A stretch of DNA of 64,000 bases from Mycolicibacterium xanthum (GTDB lineage Bacteria; Actinomycetota; Actinomycetes; Mycobacteriales; Mycobacteriaceae): the NCBI RefSeq assembly GCF_019710635.1, contig NZ_JAIFZS010000045.1:1-64000 (forward strand). The letters run 5' to 3'. The notes under the pieces were generated by a model. That model saw only the letters and a list, made by a program, of their open reading frames with translations. It did not search any database and was not told the DNA's origin. A program made the translations under genes and the position numbers. Position 1 is the first letter of the stretch; each line of letters starts with the position of its first letter. Below, one piece after another: positions 49,191 through 57,860 of the stretch.

Positions 49191-50403
49191 GGGTTCTCTC
49201 CTTCTGTGCGGTGGTGGATGGTGCGAGACGGGGAAGTGCTGCCATCGCCACGGCGCCGATCAGCGGCCCGGGCGCGAGCACCAGAAAGGCGTATCGCCAT
49301 CCGATGTGGCCGGCGACGAGCGGGACGAGCTGGATGGTGGCGATGGTGAGAAGGAAGCCGACCGCCGTCTGGGCGGTCAGCGCGGTGCCGACGAACCTGG
49401 TGTCCGCGCGCTCGCTCAGCGACGTCGAGAACACCCCGGAGTCGGCGATCACCGACGCACCCCAGACGAACAGGAACAGCACCAGGACGACGGTCGGTGC
49501 GGTGAAGAACAACGGGGACGCGATGCAGCAGGATGCGCTGACCACCAGCGCGGTCACCGCGGCGGGGCGGCGACCGAGCCGGTCGGACGCCCAACCGCCG
49601 AGCAGGGATCCGGCCAGGCCGGCGATCCCGATCGCACCGAACGCGATGACGCCGGTCGACCACGCGGCGTCGACAGCGCGGGCCTGCCTGCCGGCCACGA
49701 TGAACAGCGCGAGCCAGGTCCACAGGGCGTACAGCTCCCACATGTGGCCGAGGTAGCCGATGTTGGTCAGCCGGACCCCGCGGTCGGCGAACATGGTCAC
49801 CGCGTACCGCGGGTTCCAGCGCACCGCGCCGCCGTCCAGGTGTGGCCCGGGCACGATGGCGCTCGAGGCGATCAAAGCCGCGGCCGTGGACAGCGCCGCC
49901 CCGGCGGCCAGCACCGTCCGCCAGGGCAGCGGCCCGAGGCCGTTGATCAGATGCGGAAGGGCGGAGCCGAGGGTCAGCGCCCCGATGAGGACGCCGAACG
50001 AGCGGCCACGATCGGCCGACCCGGACCACGAGGCCGTCAGCTTCATGCCCACCGGGTACACCGCGGCCAGCGAGGCCCCGGTCAGCAACCTCAGCGGGAC
50101 CGCCGCAATCAGACCGTCGGCGCAGAACGCGAGCGCGGCGGTGCAGGCGGACGCGCCCACGCACCCGGCGGCCAGCAGGCGCTGGGGCCGGATGCGGTCG
50201 GCCAGGTTGAGCGCCGCGGAGCCGACCGCGCCGGCCGCGAACCCGATCTGCACCGATGCGGTCAGCCATCCGGCCGCGACCGGGCCCAGGCCCCATTCGG
50301 TGCGCAGGCCCGGAACCACGACGGTGGCCGAGAACCACACGGACAGGCCCAGAACCTGGATCAGCGCGATGAGGGAGCGTTGCCCGATTGCCGACGGCCG
50401 CAT
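49138..50403 (-). CDS. Major facilitator superfamily transporter
   Basis: About 421 residues, start ATG at 50403 just after the previous stop, or 50433 overlapping it; neither has a clear RBS. About twelve hydrophobic segments, beginning IGQRSLIALIQVLGLSVWFS. MFS loop motifs are ALNLADRIRPQRLLAAG (between TM2 and TM3) and GGWASDRLGRRPAAV (second half). Inner-membrane carrier, probably of a small organic compound or its product. The C-terminal tail (STTAQKERTHDHS) overlaps the MaoC start. Confidence 0.87.
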   Translation of the reverse strand: MRPSAIGQRSLIALIQVLGLSVWFSATVVVPGLRTEWGLGPVAAGWLTASVQIGFAAGAVGSAALNLADRIRPQRLLAAGCVGASACTAALAFCADGLIAAVPLRLLTGASLAAVYPVGMKLTASWSGSADRGRSFGVLIGALTLGSALPHLINGLGPLPWRTVLAAGAALSTAAALIASSAIVPGPHLDGGAVRWNPRYAVTMFADRGVRLTNIGYLGHMWELYALWTWLALFIVAGRQARAVDAAWSTGVIAFGAIGIAGLAGSLLGGWASDRLGRRPAAVTALVVSASCCIASPLFFTAPTVVLVLFLFVWGASVIADSGVFSTSLSERADTRFVGTALTAQTAVGFLLTIATIQLVPLVAGHIGWRYAFLVLAPGPLIGAVAMAALPRLAPSTTAQKERTHDHSFPSAGHAGCRADR

Positions 50404-50407
50404 GGTG

Positions 50408-51589
50408 TCAACCGGCGAGAAGGGCGTGCTCATCGGGGGTGTCCAGGTGCAGCAGCGCGTCGACCTCGGGCCGCATCGCCTGGCTCAGCACCCGCAGGTG
50501 TCCGCGCAGCTCGGCGAGGCTCCACCGGTAGCCGGCGATGCGCTCGGTGATGTCGAACAGCTCCGTCGAGAGACGGTCCCGGGTGTTTTGGTAGCCCAGC
50601 AGGGCGTCGGCCTGCGATCGCCCACCGTGCGGTGCGTCGAGCACCGCTCTGGCCAGCAGCTCGGCGTCGCGCAGCGCGTCGGTGATGCCGTGCGCGGTGA
50701 TGGGGTCCTTGTAGTAGGCGGCGTCGCCGACCAGCGCCCAGCCCGGGCCCGCGCACGCGCGGAGATGGCCCGGCGCCCCGGGGAACCCGCGAAGCGCACC
50801 GGCCGACGATGCCGCGGCGATCGAGCGGGCCACCCGCGGGGCCGCCTCGGCCAGCAGCAGCCGGAACGTCGACTCGAGGCCCCGCGACCGCAGGGTGTCG
50901 AACCGCGCGGCCGACGTGCCGGCCCAGACACAGGCCAGGCCGTCGCCCGTCGGGACCACACCCGCGGCGACGCCGGATCCGTAGGCCCACCGGTAGCGGT
51001 CCCGTCCGAGCCCGGGGAAGTAGCCGTAGACGATCCCGCCGGACGCCGCGCCACGGCGAAGGAACTGCGCGTCGACCGTCCGCGCCACCATCGAGCCCCG
51101 TCCGTCGGCACCGATGGTGAGGGTCGCGGTGGCACGGAACGGCGCGCCGGTGGATCGTACGATGCCCTCGACGCCGTACACCCTGCCGCGTTCGGTCAGC
51201 AGGTCCGTCACGATGGCCGGGCTGCGGATCTCGGCACCGGAAGCGCGGGCCGCGTCCTGCAGCAGTGTGTCGAGAACCGTTCGGCGCGGGGCGAACAGGG
51301 CGGAAACGCCGTCGGCGGACCGGATGTCGACGGTCTCGACGTCGTCGCCGTAGCCGAACTCGGTCGCGACGATGGCCGGGGTGCCGGACGCGGTGACGGT
51401 CTCGAGCAGGCCCCAGCGGTGCAGTTGCAGCACGCCGCCGCGCATCAGCGCATGGGTGGACAGCGTGTCGGTGCCGCGCCGGGTCGCCTCGATGACGAGG
51501 ACCCGCAGCCCGCCGCGGGCCAGCAGCATCGCGGTCGCCGCTCCGGCGGCGCGTCCGCCGACGACGATTGCGTCGTAGTGGTCAGTCAT
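50408..51589 (-). CDS. FAD-dependent oxidoreductase (geranylgeranyl reductase/halogenase-like)
   Basis: 393 residues. YDAIVVGGRAAGAATAMLLA is the FAD-binding Rossmann motif, ATLTIGADGRGSMVAR the GD-type motif, and WALVGDAAYYKDPITAHGIT the second FAD-binding motif of the p-hydroxybenzoate-hydroxylase fold. The family includes hydroxylases, halogenases and prenyl reductases; no halogenase tryptophan motif (WxWxIP) is evident. SD GAGGAG; starts 8 bp inside the preceding flavoprotein gene. Substrate unknown. Confidence 0.87.
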   Translation of the reverse strand: MTDHYDAIVVGGRAAGAATAMLLARGGLRVLVIEATRRGTDTLSTHALMRGGVLQLHRWGLLETVTASGTPAIVATEFGYGDDVETVDIRSADGVSALFAPRRTVLDTLLQDAARASGAEIRSPAIVTDLLTERGRVYGVEGIVRSTGAPFRATATLTIGADGRGSMVARTVDAQFLRRGAASGGIVYGYFPGLGRDRYRWAYGSGVAAGVVPTGDGLACVWAGTSAARFDTLRSRGLESTFRLLLAEAAPRVARSIAAASSAGALRGFPGAPGHLRACAGPGWALVGDAAYYKDPITAHGITDALRDAELLARAVLDAPHGGRSQADALLGYQNTRDRLSTELFDITERIAGYRWSLAELRGHLRVLSQAMRPEVDALLHLDTPDEHALLAG

Positions 51590-52832
51590 CAGAGGCTCCT
51601 CGGGCCCCGGCGAGGAAACCCGCCAGGTGATCGCTCAGGTCGGCGGCGTCCTCGGCGGCGCCGTCGATGAGGGTGGAATTGCGGCGTCGCAGGAACGGCA
51701 TGCCGATGAGGTACAGGCCCGGGCTGGCGGTTACGCCGCCGTCATGGTCGGCCCGGCCCTTCCGGTCGAATACCGGGGCATCGATCCACGACAGATCCGG
51801 TCGGAACCCGGTGGCCCACAGGATCGTCCGGATTCCTCCGGTGCGCAGGTCCAGCGTCAGCGGCACGGCCGCCGGAACCACCGTCGGCGCGTAGCGCTCC
51901 GGCGCCTCGATGCCGTCGATCCCCGTCTCGGCCGCCCACCGGTCGAAGGTGTCCAGCAGCCGGCCCAGCTTCAGGTCCGCCAGCGCGCACACGTTCGCCA
52001 GTGAGCCGGAGAACTGCGCGACACCATCGCGGATCCCGGCCAGCCGTCCGGCGAGTCGCACCCCGAGCCGGCTCAGCGCGTTGAGGTCGACGGTTCTGCC
52101 CTCGGGGGAACCGACCAGCTGCATCGACGGCAGGGCGCGCACCCGGATCGGATCGTCGACCGCGTCGTAGCGTTCGCCGAACAGTCCCGAGGCATCCATC
52201 CACCACAGCACGTCCTTGCCCCGGTAGGTGCGGGGCATGCGGACATGCTCGCCGACGGCCAGCGTGACGGGGCGCCCGGAGCGGTGCAGCTCCTCGGCGA
52301 TCTGGATCCCGCTCGCCGATGCGCCGACGACCAGGACGCCGCCGTCGGGCACATCATCCGGGTTGCGGTACTGCGCCGGGGTCAGCGAGGTGATCCCGGC
52401 GGGCACGGCGCTGCGCAGCGGCGGAACGTGCGGAACCGCCGTCGCACCCGAGGCGGCGACGACCGTGCGGGCGTGCCAGGTGTCCTGGTCGGTGTGCACC
52501 AGGTAGCCGTGTTCGGTGGGCTGGACCGACAGCACCGCCGTGTTCTCCCGCACCGGAGCGGCGGACTCCTTCGCGTAGTCCGCGATGAACTGCGCGGTCT
52601 GAGCCGCGGTGAGGTAGCCGTCCGGGTCGTCGCCGCTGTAGGCGTAACCCGGCAGGCGGGTCATCCAGTTGGGTGTCAGCAGCCGCAGCGAGTCCCAGCG
52701 CTGCGTGCGCCACGAGTGCGCCACCTCGCCGCGTTCCAAGACCACGTGGTCGATGGACTTCTCGGCGAGGCGGCGACTCATCGCCAGCCCGCAGTGGCCG
52801 CCGCCCACCACGACGGTGGTTGTCGTGAGCAC
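51582..52832 (-). CDS. Flavin-containing monooxygenase-like NAD(P)/FAD protein
   Basis: 416 residues from the GTG at 52832 (CGGAGG upstream). TTTVVVGGGHCGLAMSRRLA binds FAD, and GGVLVVGASASGIQIAEELH is the NAD(P)-binding Rossmann motif. SWRTQRWDSLRLLTPNW and TILWATGFRPDLSWID are typical of the FMO/YUCCA-like group. It probably oxidises a heteroatom or carbonyl compound using NADPH. Second gene of the OsmC operon, 17 bp downstream. Confidence 0.88.
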   Translation of the reverse strand: MLTTTTVVVGGGHCGLAMSRRLAEKSIDHVVLERGEVAHSWRTQRWDSLRLLTPNWMTRLPGYAYSGDDPDGYLTAAQTAQFIADYAKESAAPVRENTAVLSVQPTEHGYLVHTDQDTWHARTVVAASGATAVPHVPPLRSAVPAGITSLTPAQYRNPDDVPDGGVLVVGASASGIQIAEELHRSGRPVTLAVGEHVRMPRTYRGKDVLWWMDASGLFGERYDAVDDPIRVRALPSMQLVGSPEGRTVDLNALSRLGVRLAGRLAGIRDGVAQFSGSLANVCALADLKLGRLLDTFDRWAAETGIDGIEAPERYAPTVVPAAVPLTLDLRTGGIRTILWATGFRPDLSWIDAPVFDRKGRADHDGGVTASPGLYLIGMPFLRRRNSTLIDGAAEDAADLSDHLAGFLAGARGASDD

Positions 52833-52849
52833 TTCGGGCCTCCGGTCTT

Positions 52850-53410
52850 TCAGGCGACGTCGACGGTGACGTCGGTGGGGTTGGTGAGGATGTCGAACAC
52901 CGCCGAGCGCTTCTGGGACTGGGCCACCAGGGCCTTGATCTCGTCGTCGGTGGCGTCGGCGTCGATCGTGTAGGTCACCCGCACGCCGCTGAACCCGTTG
53001 CGGACGTCGGGGTCCGCACCGAGGATGCCGTGCAGATCGTGCTGCGCCTCGATGGTGGCGTGCACGGAACGCAGCTGGATGCCGCGATTCTGGGCGACCG
53101 AGGCGATGCCCGCGGTGAGGCAGCCGCCGAGGGCGACGAGCACGTACTCGACCGGGGTGGCGCCGTTGTCCTCGGCGGCGAACGCCAACGGATGGTCGAC
53201 GTCGTAGTGGAACTCGGTCTTGTGCTTCTGCTCCTCGCCGAACCCGTGGAACGAGTCGACGCTGGCGCGGCTGTGGGTGCCGTTGACCCAGGAAACCGTT
53301 GTCCGCCATTGGAACTGGGCGATCTCCGGAGAATCGGGCAGGGCCGCGCGGACGCCGAGCAGGGCGTCGACGTTGACTCCGTTGTCGACCGGGGTGGTCA
53401 GTGTGGTCAT
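52850..53410 (-). CDS. OsmC family protein
   Basis: 186 residues from the ATG at 53410 (AAAGGAAA upstream). EFHYDVDHPLAFAAEDNGAT, then PVEYVLVALGGCLTAGIASV with a conserved Cys, and FSGVRVTYTIDADATDDEIK. OsmC proteins are cysteine-based peroxidases for organic hydroperoxides; the usual second cysteine (VTRTCPVS-like) is replaced here by AVFDILTNP, so activity may differ. The upstream frame stays open to 54142, but nothing supports translation of that extension. First gene of the operon. Confidence 0.85.
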   Translation of the reverse strand: MTTLTTPVDNGVNVDALLGVRAALPDSPEIAQFQWRTTVSWVNGTHSRASVDSFHGFGEEQKHKTEFHYDVDHPLAFAAEDNGATPVEYVLVALGGCLTAGIASVAQNRGIQLRSVHATIEAQHDLHGILGADPDVRNGFSGVRVTYTIDADATDDEIKALVAQSQKRSAVFDILTNPTDVTVDVA

Positions 53411-53660
53411 GAGATGTTTCCTTTCTGTGGTGGCCGGATCGATCGGCGATTCGGCCGCGGGTTGAGGGTTTTCAGCTGTTGTTGTGTGGTCGGCCCGGCG
53501 GTCCCGCCGAACTGTTGATGACCTATTGGAAATGGTGGTTGTGGTAGCCCCCGTGCGGCATGAGGCATCTGCCTCAACTTCGTTGGGGCCCGGCCTGCTT
53601 CGGCGTACCGCCCGGACGTGGCTCGTCGGCGCTTCTGGTGACGCTCCTTCCTGCCGGGTT

Positions 53661-53721
53661 GCGCGGACCAGGTCCACGCTCGGCGATCGGGGCCTGAGCC
53701 ACATCGGGAAGTGGTCCCCAT
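53661..53721 (-). repeat. Leader motif copy 1
   Basis: The motif aligns without gaps to 53973-54033 (39 of 61 bases identical by my count). The shared core is TGAGnCACATCGGGA, then TCCCCAT. On the minus strand it reads GGGGA (a possible SD), a complementary TTCCC, then ATGTGGCTC, opening with residues MWLRPRSPSVDLVRATR. The SD and TTCCC could pair in a small hairpin. Confidence 0.5.
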
Positions 53722-53972
53722 ATTGATCACCTGCCCGGTGACCCGATTGGCCGCTGCACCATGGGTGGTCGCCAAAGCAATCGCGCCGACGAACCCGTCC
53801 AGGTCGCCGATCACGGGGTCCGCGCGGTTCCGGGCGGTTTCTCCTGTTGGTGGTTTTGGCATCGGTGATGTCCTCGGCCGGTTCGGATGTGCTGGGCCCA
53901 CCGTGGACCGGCGTTGTTGAGGCAATGTTGCAGTCCGCTGAAACGGCCGGTTCAGCGCCACTGCTGCGGGTT

Positions 53973-54033
53973 CTGCGGGCCATATATACGGTCGACCGTG
54001 AACGGGTGAGACACATCGGGAGAAGATCCCCAT
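53973..54033 (-). repeat. Leader motif copy 2
   Basis: The second copy lies 312 bp further upstream of the OsmC gene. On the minus strand: GGGGA, CTCCC, then ATGTGTCTC opening MCLTRSRSTVYMARRTR. Both copies recall short actinobacterial leader peptides with an LTRR...VDLxR pattern, but here the frames do not close promptly with a stop codon, which weakens that reading. Confidence 0.45.
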
Positions 54034-54147
54034 GTCGCGCGCCTCCGCGGTATTCCCCATACGCCGAACGGTAGGAATCGGGGGCCACCGGCGGCATCGG
54101 TGCTACCACCCAAATCGCTGGTCCGAACGTGTCGGCACGCACGTAGC

Positions 54148-55218
54148 ATGTTTTTCGTGCGCCAGGAACTGCGGTTCTGTACCGCGACGGACGGCGTGCG
54201 GCTTGCGTACGCCACCAGCGGGCACGGTCCGGTGGTGGTCAAGGCCGGCCATTGGATGACCCACCTGGAGCGCGACTGGACGTCGCCGGTATGGCGCCAC
54301 TGGGTGGAGTTTCTCAGCCGCGAGCACACGCTGGTGCGCTACGACGAGCGTGGCTGCGGCCTGTCCGACCGGGAGTGCCCAGCCCTGACGCTGGAGAACT
54401 GGGTCGGCGACCTGGAGGCGGTGGTGGCCGCGGCCGGCGTGGAGCGGTTCAGCCTGCTCGGTGCCAGCGGCGGTGGTCCGGTCGCGATCGCCTACGCGGC
54501 CCGGCATCCGGATCGGGTTTCCCAGCTGGTCCTTTACGGCACCTATGCGCGCGGCCGGGTCGCCCGCGATCCGACGCCGGAGACGCGGGAAGAAGCCCAG
54601 ACATTCGTCGCCCTGACCCGGATGGGTTGGGGCAGGTCCAACCCGGCGTTCCGGCGGGTCTTCACGACGTTGTTCATACCGGGTGGGTCGGATGCCCAGA
54701 TGGCGTGGTTCGACGAACTGCAACGGGCATCGAGTTCCGGCGAGCATGCGGCACGCTCCCGCGCGGTCCGCTACGCCGTGGACGTCCGCGACCTGGCGCG
54801 CAGCATCACGGTCCCGACGCTCGTGCTGCACGTGCGCGACGACGCGGTGGTCCCGTTCGACGAGGGGCGAAATCTCGCGGCGTTGATTCCCGGCGCGACG
54901 TTCGTCCCGCTGGACAGCGCCAACCACATCCTGCTCGACGACGAACCGGCCTGGGCGGACTTCTGCGCACAGCTGCGCGGGTTTCTGCCGGCAGGCCGGG
55001 CCACCCCGACGCTGCAAAGCGGCCTGCTCACCGACCGCGAGATCGAGGTCCTCCGGCTCGTCGCCGCGGGCATGGACAACGGCGCGATCGCAGCTGCCAT
55101 GCACCTGAGTGTGCGAACCGTGGAACGGCACCTGTCGAACTGTTACGCGAAACTCGGCGTCGGCGGGAAATCGGCACGGGCAGCCGCTGCGGCCCGGCTC
55201 GCCACGCTGGAGTCGTAG
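54148..55218 (+). CDS. Alpha/beta hydrolase fused to LuxR DNA-binding domain
   Basis: 356 residues from the ATG at 54148 (a GTG at 54157 is possible). Residues about 10-285 are an alpha/beta hydrolase with nucleophile elbow LLGASGGGPVAIAYAARHPD and late acid and His (HVRDDAVVPFDEG, SANHILLDDEP). The last about 65 residues are a LuxR-type HTH: LLTDREIEVLRLVAAGMDNG, AIAAAMHLSVRTVERHLSNC. The hydrolase half may sense or cleave an ester-like signal. It is divergent from the OsmC operon, which it probably regulates. Confidence 0.88.
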   Translation: MFFVRQELRFCTATDGVRLAYATSGHGPVVVKAGHWMTHLERDWTSPVWRHWVEFLSREHTLVRYDERGCGLSDRECPALTLENWVGDLEAVVAAAGVERFSLLGASGGGPVAIAYAARHPDRVSQLVLYGTYARGRVARDPTPETREEAQTFVALTRMGWGRSNPAFRRVFTTLFIPGGSDAQMAWFDELQRASSSGEHAARSRAVRYAVDVRDLARSITVPTLVLHVRDDAVVPFDEGRNLAALIPGATFVPLDSANHILLDDEPAWADFCAQLRGFLPAGRATPTLQSGLLTDREIEVLRLVAAGMDNGAIAAAMHLSVRTVERHLSNCYAKLGVGGKSARAAAAARLATLES

Positions 55219-55308
55219 CGCCGAGGTCGGGAATCACGGGGCGCCGGGTCGGAGTCGAGGGCCCAACGGCCCTACTACGCGGTCTCAGCGCCGGGATACT
55301 TTCGGCCC

Positions 55309-55839
55309 ATGTCCACGACGGAGCGCCGCTCGACCCGGGTCCTTCGAACCTTCTGCCGCGTGATGCTGGCGCTGGCGGTCTATGAGGTGGTCCTGGTGTC
55401 GATCTTCCGCACCCGCTGGCGGCCCGGGGTCGACGCTGTGCGCCGCTTCAACCGGGCGGTGTTGAACCCTGCGATGCTGCACCTGGCCGGATCCGAGCAT
55501 TGGTACGCGTCGGTCGTGCACCATGTGGGGCGGAGATCGGGGAGGGCCTATGCCACCCCGGTGTTGATCCATGCGGTCGGCGACCGTCTCTACATTCCGC
55601 TTCCCTACGGCACGGGTGTCGACTGGTGCGCCAATGTGCTCGCCGCAGAGGTGTGCACCGTCGAGCACAAGGGGCAGCGACTGACCGCCACCGCGCCGGT
55701 CATCGTGCCGACCGCCGAGGCACAGGTGTTTCTGTCGCCACGGCTGCGCCGGACGTTCAAGCTGTATCGCGTGGCGTCGTTCCTGCGCCTGGACGTGGCC
55801 GCAGACCGGACGGCGGTGACGTCGCAGACGCCACGCTGA
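55309..55839 (+). CDS. Ddn-like F420-dependent nitroreductase/quinone reductase
   Basis: 176 residues. After an N-terminal amphipathic or membrane-associated stretch (LALAVYEVVLVSIF), the split-barrel block VVHHVGRRSGRAYATPVLIH and VDWCANVLAAEVCTVEHKGQ match the deazaflavin-dependent nitroreductase (Ddn/AclJ) family. Uses F420H2 to reduce quinones or nitro compounds. It is the only gene between the LuxR fusion and the convergent PaaK-like gene. Confidence 0.85.
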   Translation: MSTTERRSTRVLRTFCRVMLALAVYEVVLVSIFRTRWRPGVDAVRRFNRAVLNPAMLHLAGSEHWYASVVHHVGRRSGRAYATPVLIHAVGDRLYIPLPYGTGVDWCANVLAAEVCTVEHKGQRLTATAPVIVPTAEAQVFLSPRLRRTFKLYRVASFLRLDVAADRTAVTSQTPR

Positions 55840-55860
55840 TCCACTCCCCGTGTCGGGGCC

Positions 55861-57243
55861 TCATCCGTCTGCGGTCCACACGTGGCGGAACTTGCCGCTG
55901 CGGGGGTGTCGTTGCAGCGGCGCCGTGCCGAGTTCGACCCGCACGTCGCCGAGCCCCTGGGACTCGAGGAATCCGCCCAGGGAGCGGGCGATGCGGTCCC
56001 ACGCGGCGGCCCGGTCGCTGCCGGTCTTCGTGTCGAAGCGGACCTCGAGTGCGGACGGGCCGGTGCGGACGATCTGGCAGCGCGTGACGTCGGGAACGGC
56101 TTCCACGACGCCGGTCAACGCCAGGGGGAAGACCGCCGTCGGCCGCCCGGTGCCGAACCGAAAGTGAAGGACATCGCCTTGTCGGCCCTGCACCTCGATC
56201 ACCGGAAAGGCGCTGCCGCACGAACAGGGTTGTGGGTGCATGGCGATGCTGTCGCCGAGGTCGTACCGGATCAGTGGTTGCAACCGATTGCCCAGGTGGG
56301 TCAGCAGGACCGTGGCCGAGGGCAGGCCGGGTGGGACGGGGTGACCGGCATCGTCGACCGGTTCGAGCAGGAACCAGTCCGTGTTCGCGTGCAGGTTGCC
56401 GTCGCGGCATTCGGTGGCCAACGGAATGGCTTCGGTCGCGCTGTACATCTCCCGTACCACGCACCGAAAAGCCTCGCGCAGTTGCGCCTTACCGGCGGCG
56501 GTGATCGGTTCGGCGGTGGGAACGATCATGGCTGGACTGATGGCGAGCCGGCCTTCCTGCTGTGCGCGTGCGAGTTCCCGAAGCACGGTCGAGTACCCGA
56601 TGACGGCCGCCGGCCGGTAGTCGTTGAGATCGGCGACGAGGTCGTCGATGGGCCGGGTGGCCGAGAAGAATCGGATGCGGCCGCCGCCGGATCGAGACTC
56701 GCGGCGAAACAGTTCGACGCCGGATGCGCCGGCGAAATGACCACCGGCAACCGCAATCTCGGCGAATCTGCGGTTGTTTGCGATCAGCTGTCGCATCGTC
56801 GCGACGTGGAACAGGGCGGGGGTGGTCCAGCGGTCGGGCACGGTGTGCACGAGCATCAGGGAGAAATCGTCCTGGACGAACACGCCCGGTTCTCCGGTGG
56901 TTCCCGAGGTCGTCCACACCGGATACCGCCCCAGGTAGCGGCGGCCGATGTTGGCCCGATCGGCGAGGAACGCGTCGACACCGGACCTGGTGATCGCGGG
57001 GTCGGTGACGACGTCGTCGAACTGCTCCATCAGCTGTGGCTTGGTCACCGTGGGAAGCACGCCGAGGGATGCGGGCGTATCCGGTAGCCCGGCGTGGTGA
57101 CGCCGGTAGAAACCCGACCGGCGTCTTGCAAAGGCCACCAGATCCGCCAGCCGACGTTGTTGCCGCGCGCGGATTGCGTCGGCGTCTGCCCACTTGGCGC
57201 GCCAGATGTCCAGCTCCGCCTTCAGCATCGCCGTCCGGGTCAT
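55861..57243 (-). CDS. PaaK-like AMP-forming enzyme (phenylacetate-CoA ligase family)
   Basis: 460 residues from the ATG at 57243 (AAGGGG upstream). WTTSGTTGEPGVFVQDD is the phosphate-binding loop, MYSATEAIPLATECRDG the adenine-site motif, and LIRYDLGDSIAMHPQPCSCG the ANL hinge-region motif with paired cysteines as in PaaK. It probably activates a carboxylic acid as acyl-adenylate, though CoA transfer is not proven. It stands alone between an F420 enzyme and a STAS protein. Confidence 0.87.
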   Translation of the reverse strand: MTRTAMLKAELDIWRAKWADADAIRARQQRRLADLVAFARRRSGFYRRHHAGLPDTPASLGVLPTVTKPQLMEQFDDVVTDPAITRSGVDAFLADRANIGRRYLGRYPVWTTSGTTGEPGVFVQDDFSLMLVHTVPDRWTTPALFHVATMRQLIANNRRFAEIAVAGGHFAGASGVELFRRESRSGGGRIRFFSATRPIDDLVADLNDYRPAAVIGYSTVLRELARAQQEGRLAISPAMIVPTAEPITAAGKAQLREAFRCVVREMYSATEAIPLATECRDGNLHANTDWFLLEPVDDAGHPVPPGLPSATVLLTHLGNRLQPLIRYDLGDSIAMHPQPCSCGSAFPVIEVQGRQGDVLHFRFGTGRPTAVFPLALTGVVEAVPDVTRCQIVRTGPSALEVRFDTKTGSDRAAAWDRIARSLGGFLESQGLGDVRVELGTAPLQRHPRSGKFRHVWTADG

Positions 57244-57346
57244 AGCCCCTTCATGATGATCGCGTTCTCCCGGTGCTCAACGTCCCGGTGGTCGGTCGCC
57301 CCATTCTGAGGCGCTCAGCTCAGCGCGACTCCCGGTTCACCTGCGA

Positions 57347-57370
57347 AACCCCGGATCGGCGCCGGGGGTT
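57347..57370 (-). terminator. Hairpin after the STAS-like gene
   Basis: AACCCCGG (57347-57354) pairs with CCGGGGGTT (57362-57370), with one bulged G and the loop ATCGGCG. It lies about 60 bp downstream of the STAS-like stop at 57430 on the minus strand and ahead of the PaaK-like gene. Confidence 0.5.
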
Positions 57371-57429
57371 CGGCGATATTGCATTCCCCAACGACGGCAG
57401 TGGCTGATCCGCGGGTCCTCGGGCGGCGG

Positions 57430-57780
57430 CTATGACTCCAGCCAGGTCCACGCCTCGTCGGCGTCGGAGAAATAGCGCGCCTGTCGGGCATAGAACGGTT
57501 GGGCGAGCCGGGTCAGCCACTTCTCCCATTCGTGGTTGCCGACGATGGCCATCCGTTCGATGGCGTTGTGGTGTTCCTTGCCGAAGCGGAAGTCCGCGCC
57601 CCAGGCCTCCGCCTTCTCCCAATGGAAATCGGTCAGGTCCAGCAGTACCCGGATCGATCCCTTCTCCTCGATGGCCGCTCGAACGGGGGGTTCGAGGATG
57701 TCGTAGTCCTCGCGTGTGACGTCCCCGCTCACCTGGAACCCGAGAATGCTGTCGTGGCTGCGCTCCATCTTATCGATCAC
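57430..57780 (-). CDS. STAS/SpoIIAA-like protein
   Basis: 116 residues from the GTG at 57780 (GGAGG upstream). ILGFQVSGDVTREDYDILEP and IRVLLDLTDFHWEKAEAWGA match the SpoIIAA-like/STAS fold, with RMAIVGNHEWEKWLTRLAQP and FSDADEAWTWLES at the end. These proteins bind nucleotides or lipids, and the role is usually unknown. Same direction as the DUF1330 and cupin genes upstream. Confidence 0.82.
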   Translation of the reverse strand: MIDKMERSHDSILGFQVSGDVTREDYDILEPPVRAAIEEKGSIRVLLDLTDFHWEKAEAWGADFRFGKEHHNAIERMAIVGNHEWEKWLTRLAQPFYARQARYFSDADEAWTWLES

Positions 57781-57860
57781 ATCGACCTCCGTTGGTCTGG
57801 CTTGGTCTGTCCGAGTCTTGTCCTGATGCGCGCAGAGGACAAGGACCCCACCGGGTGCTG

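Larger units (their letters stand above)
53411..54147. other. 737-bp divergent intergenic region
   Basis: It separates the OsmC operon (minus strand) from the hydrolase-LuxR gene (plus strand). No convincing gene was seen; open frames in it are compositional. It contains two copies of a 61-bp motif (53661-53721, 53973-54033) and the small dyad GAGGCA-TC-TGCCTC (53563-53576). The length and repeats suggest a long untranslated leader for the OsmC operon. Confidence 0.6.

Noticed and set aside
50408..51589. Flavin-dependent halogenase
   Set aside because: The FAD fold is right, but I found no WxWxIP motif, so a halogenase call is not supported.
49183..51670. Two very long plus-strand frames (455 and 636 codons) opposite the MFS and flavoprotein genes
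   Set aside because: They are GC-driven antisense frames rich in Gly, Arg and Ala, while the minus strand shows clear MFS and FAD motifs with RBSs.
53411..54142. N-terminal extension of OsmC (frame open to 54142)
   Set aside because: The extension is Arg/Thr/Pro-rich with no family similarity, while OsmC has a good RBS at 53410 and normal length from there.
55846..55858. CCCCG-TGT-CGGGG hairpin between convergent genes
   Set aside because: A 5-bp stem with a 3-base loop is too weak to call a terminator in a high-GC genome.
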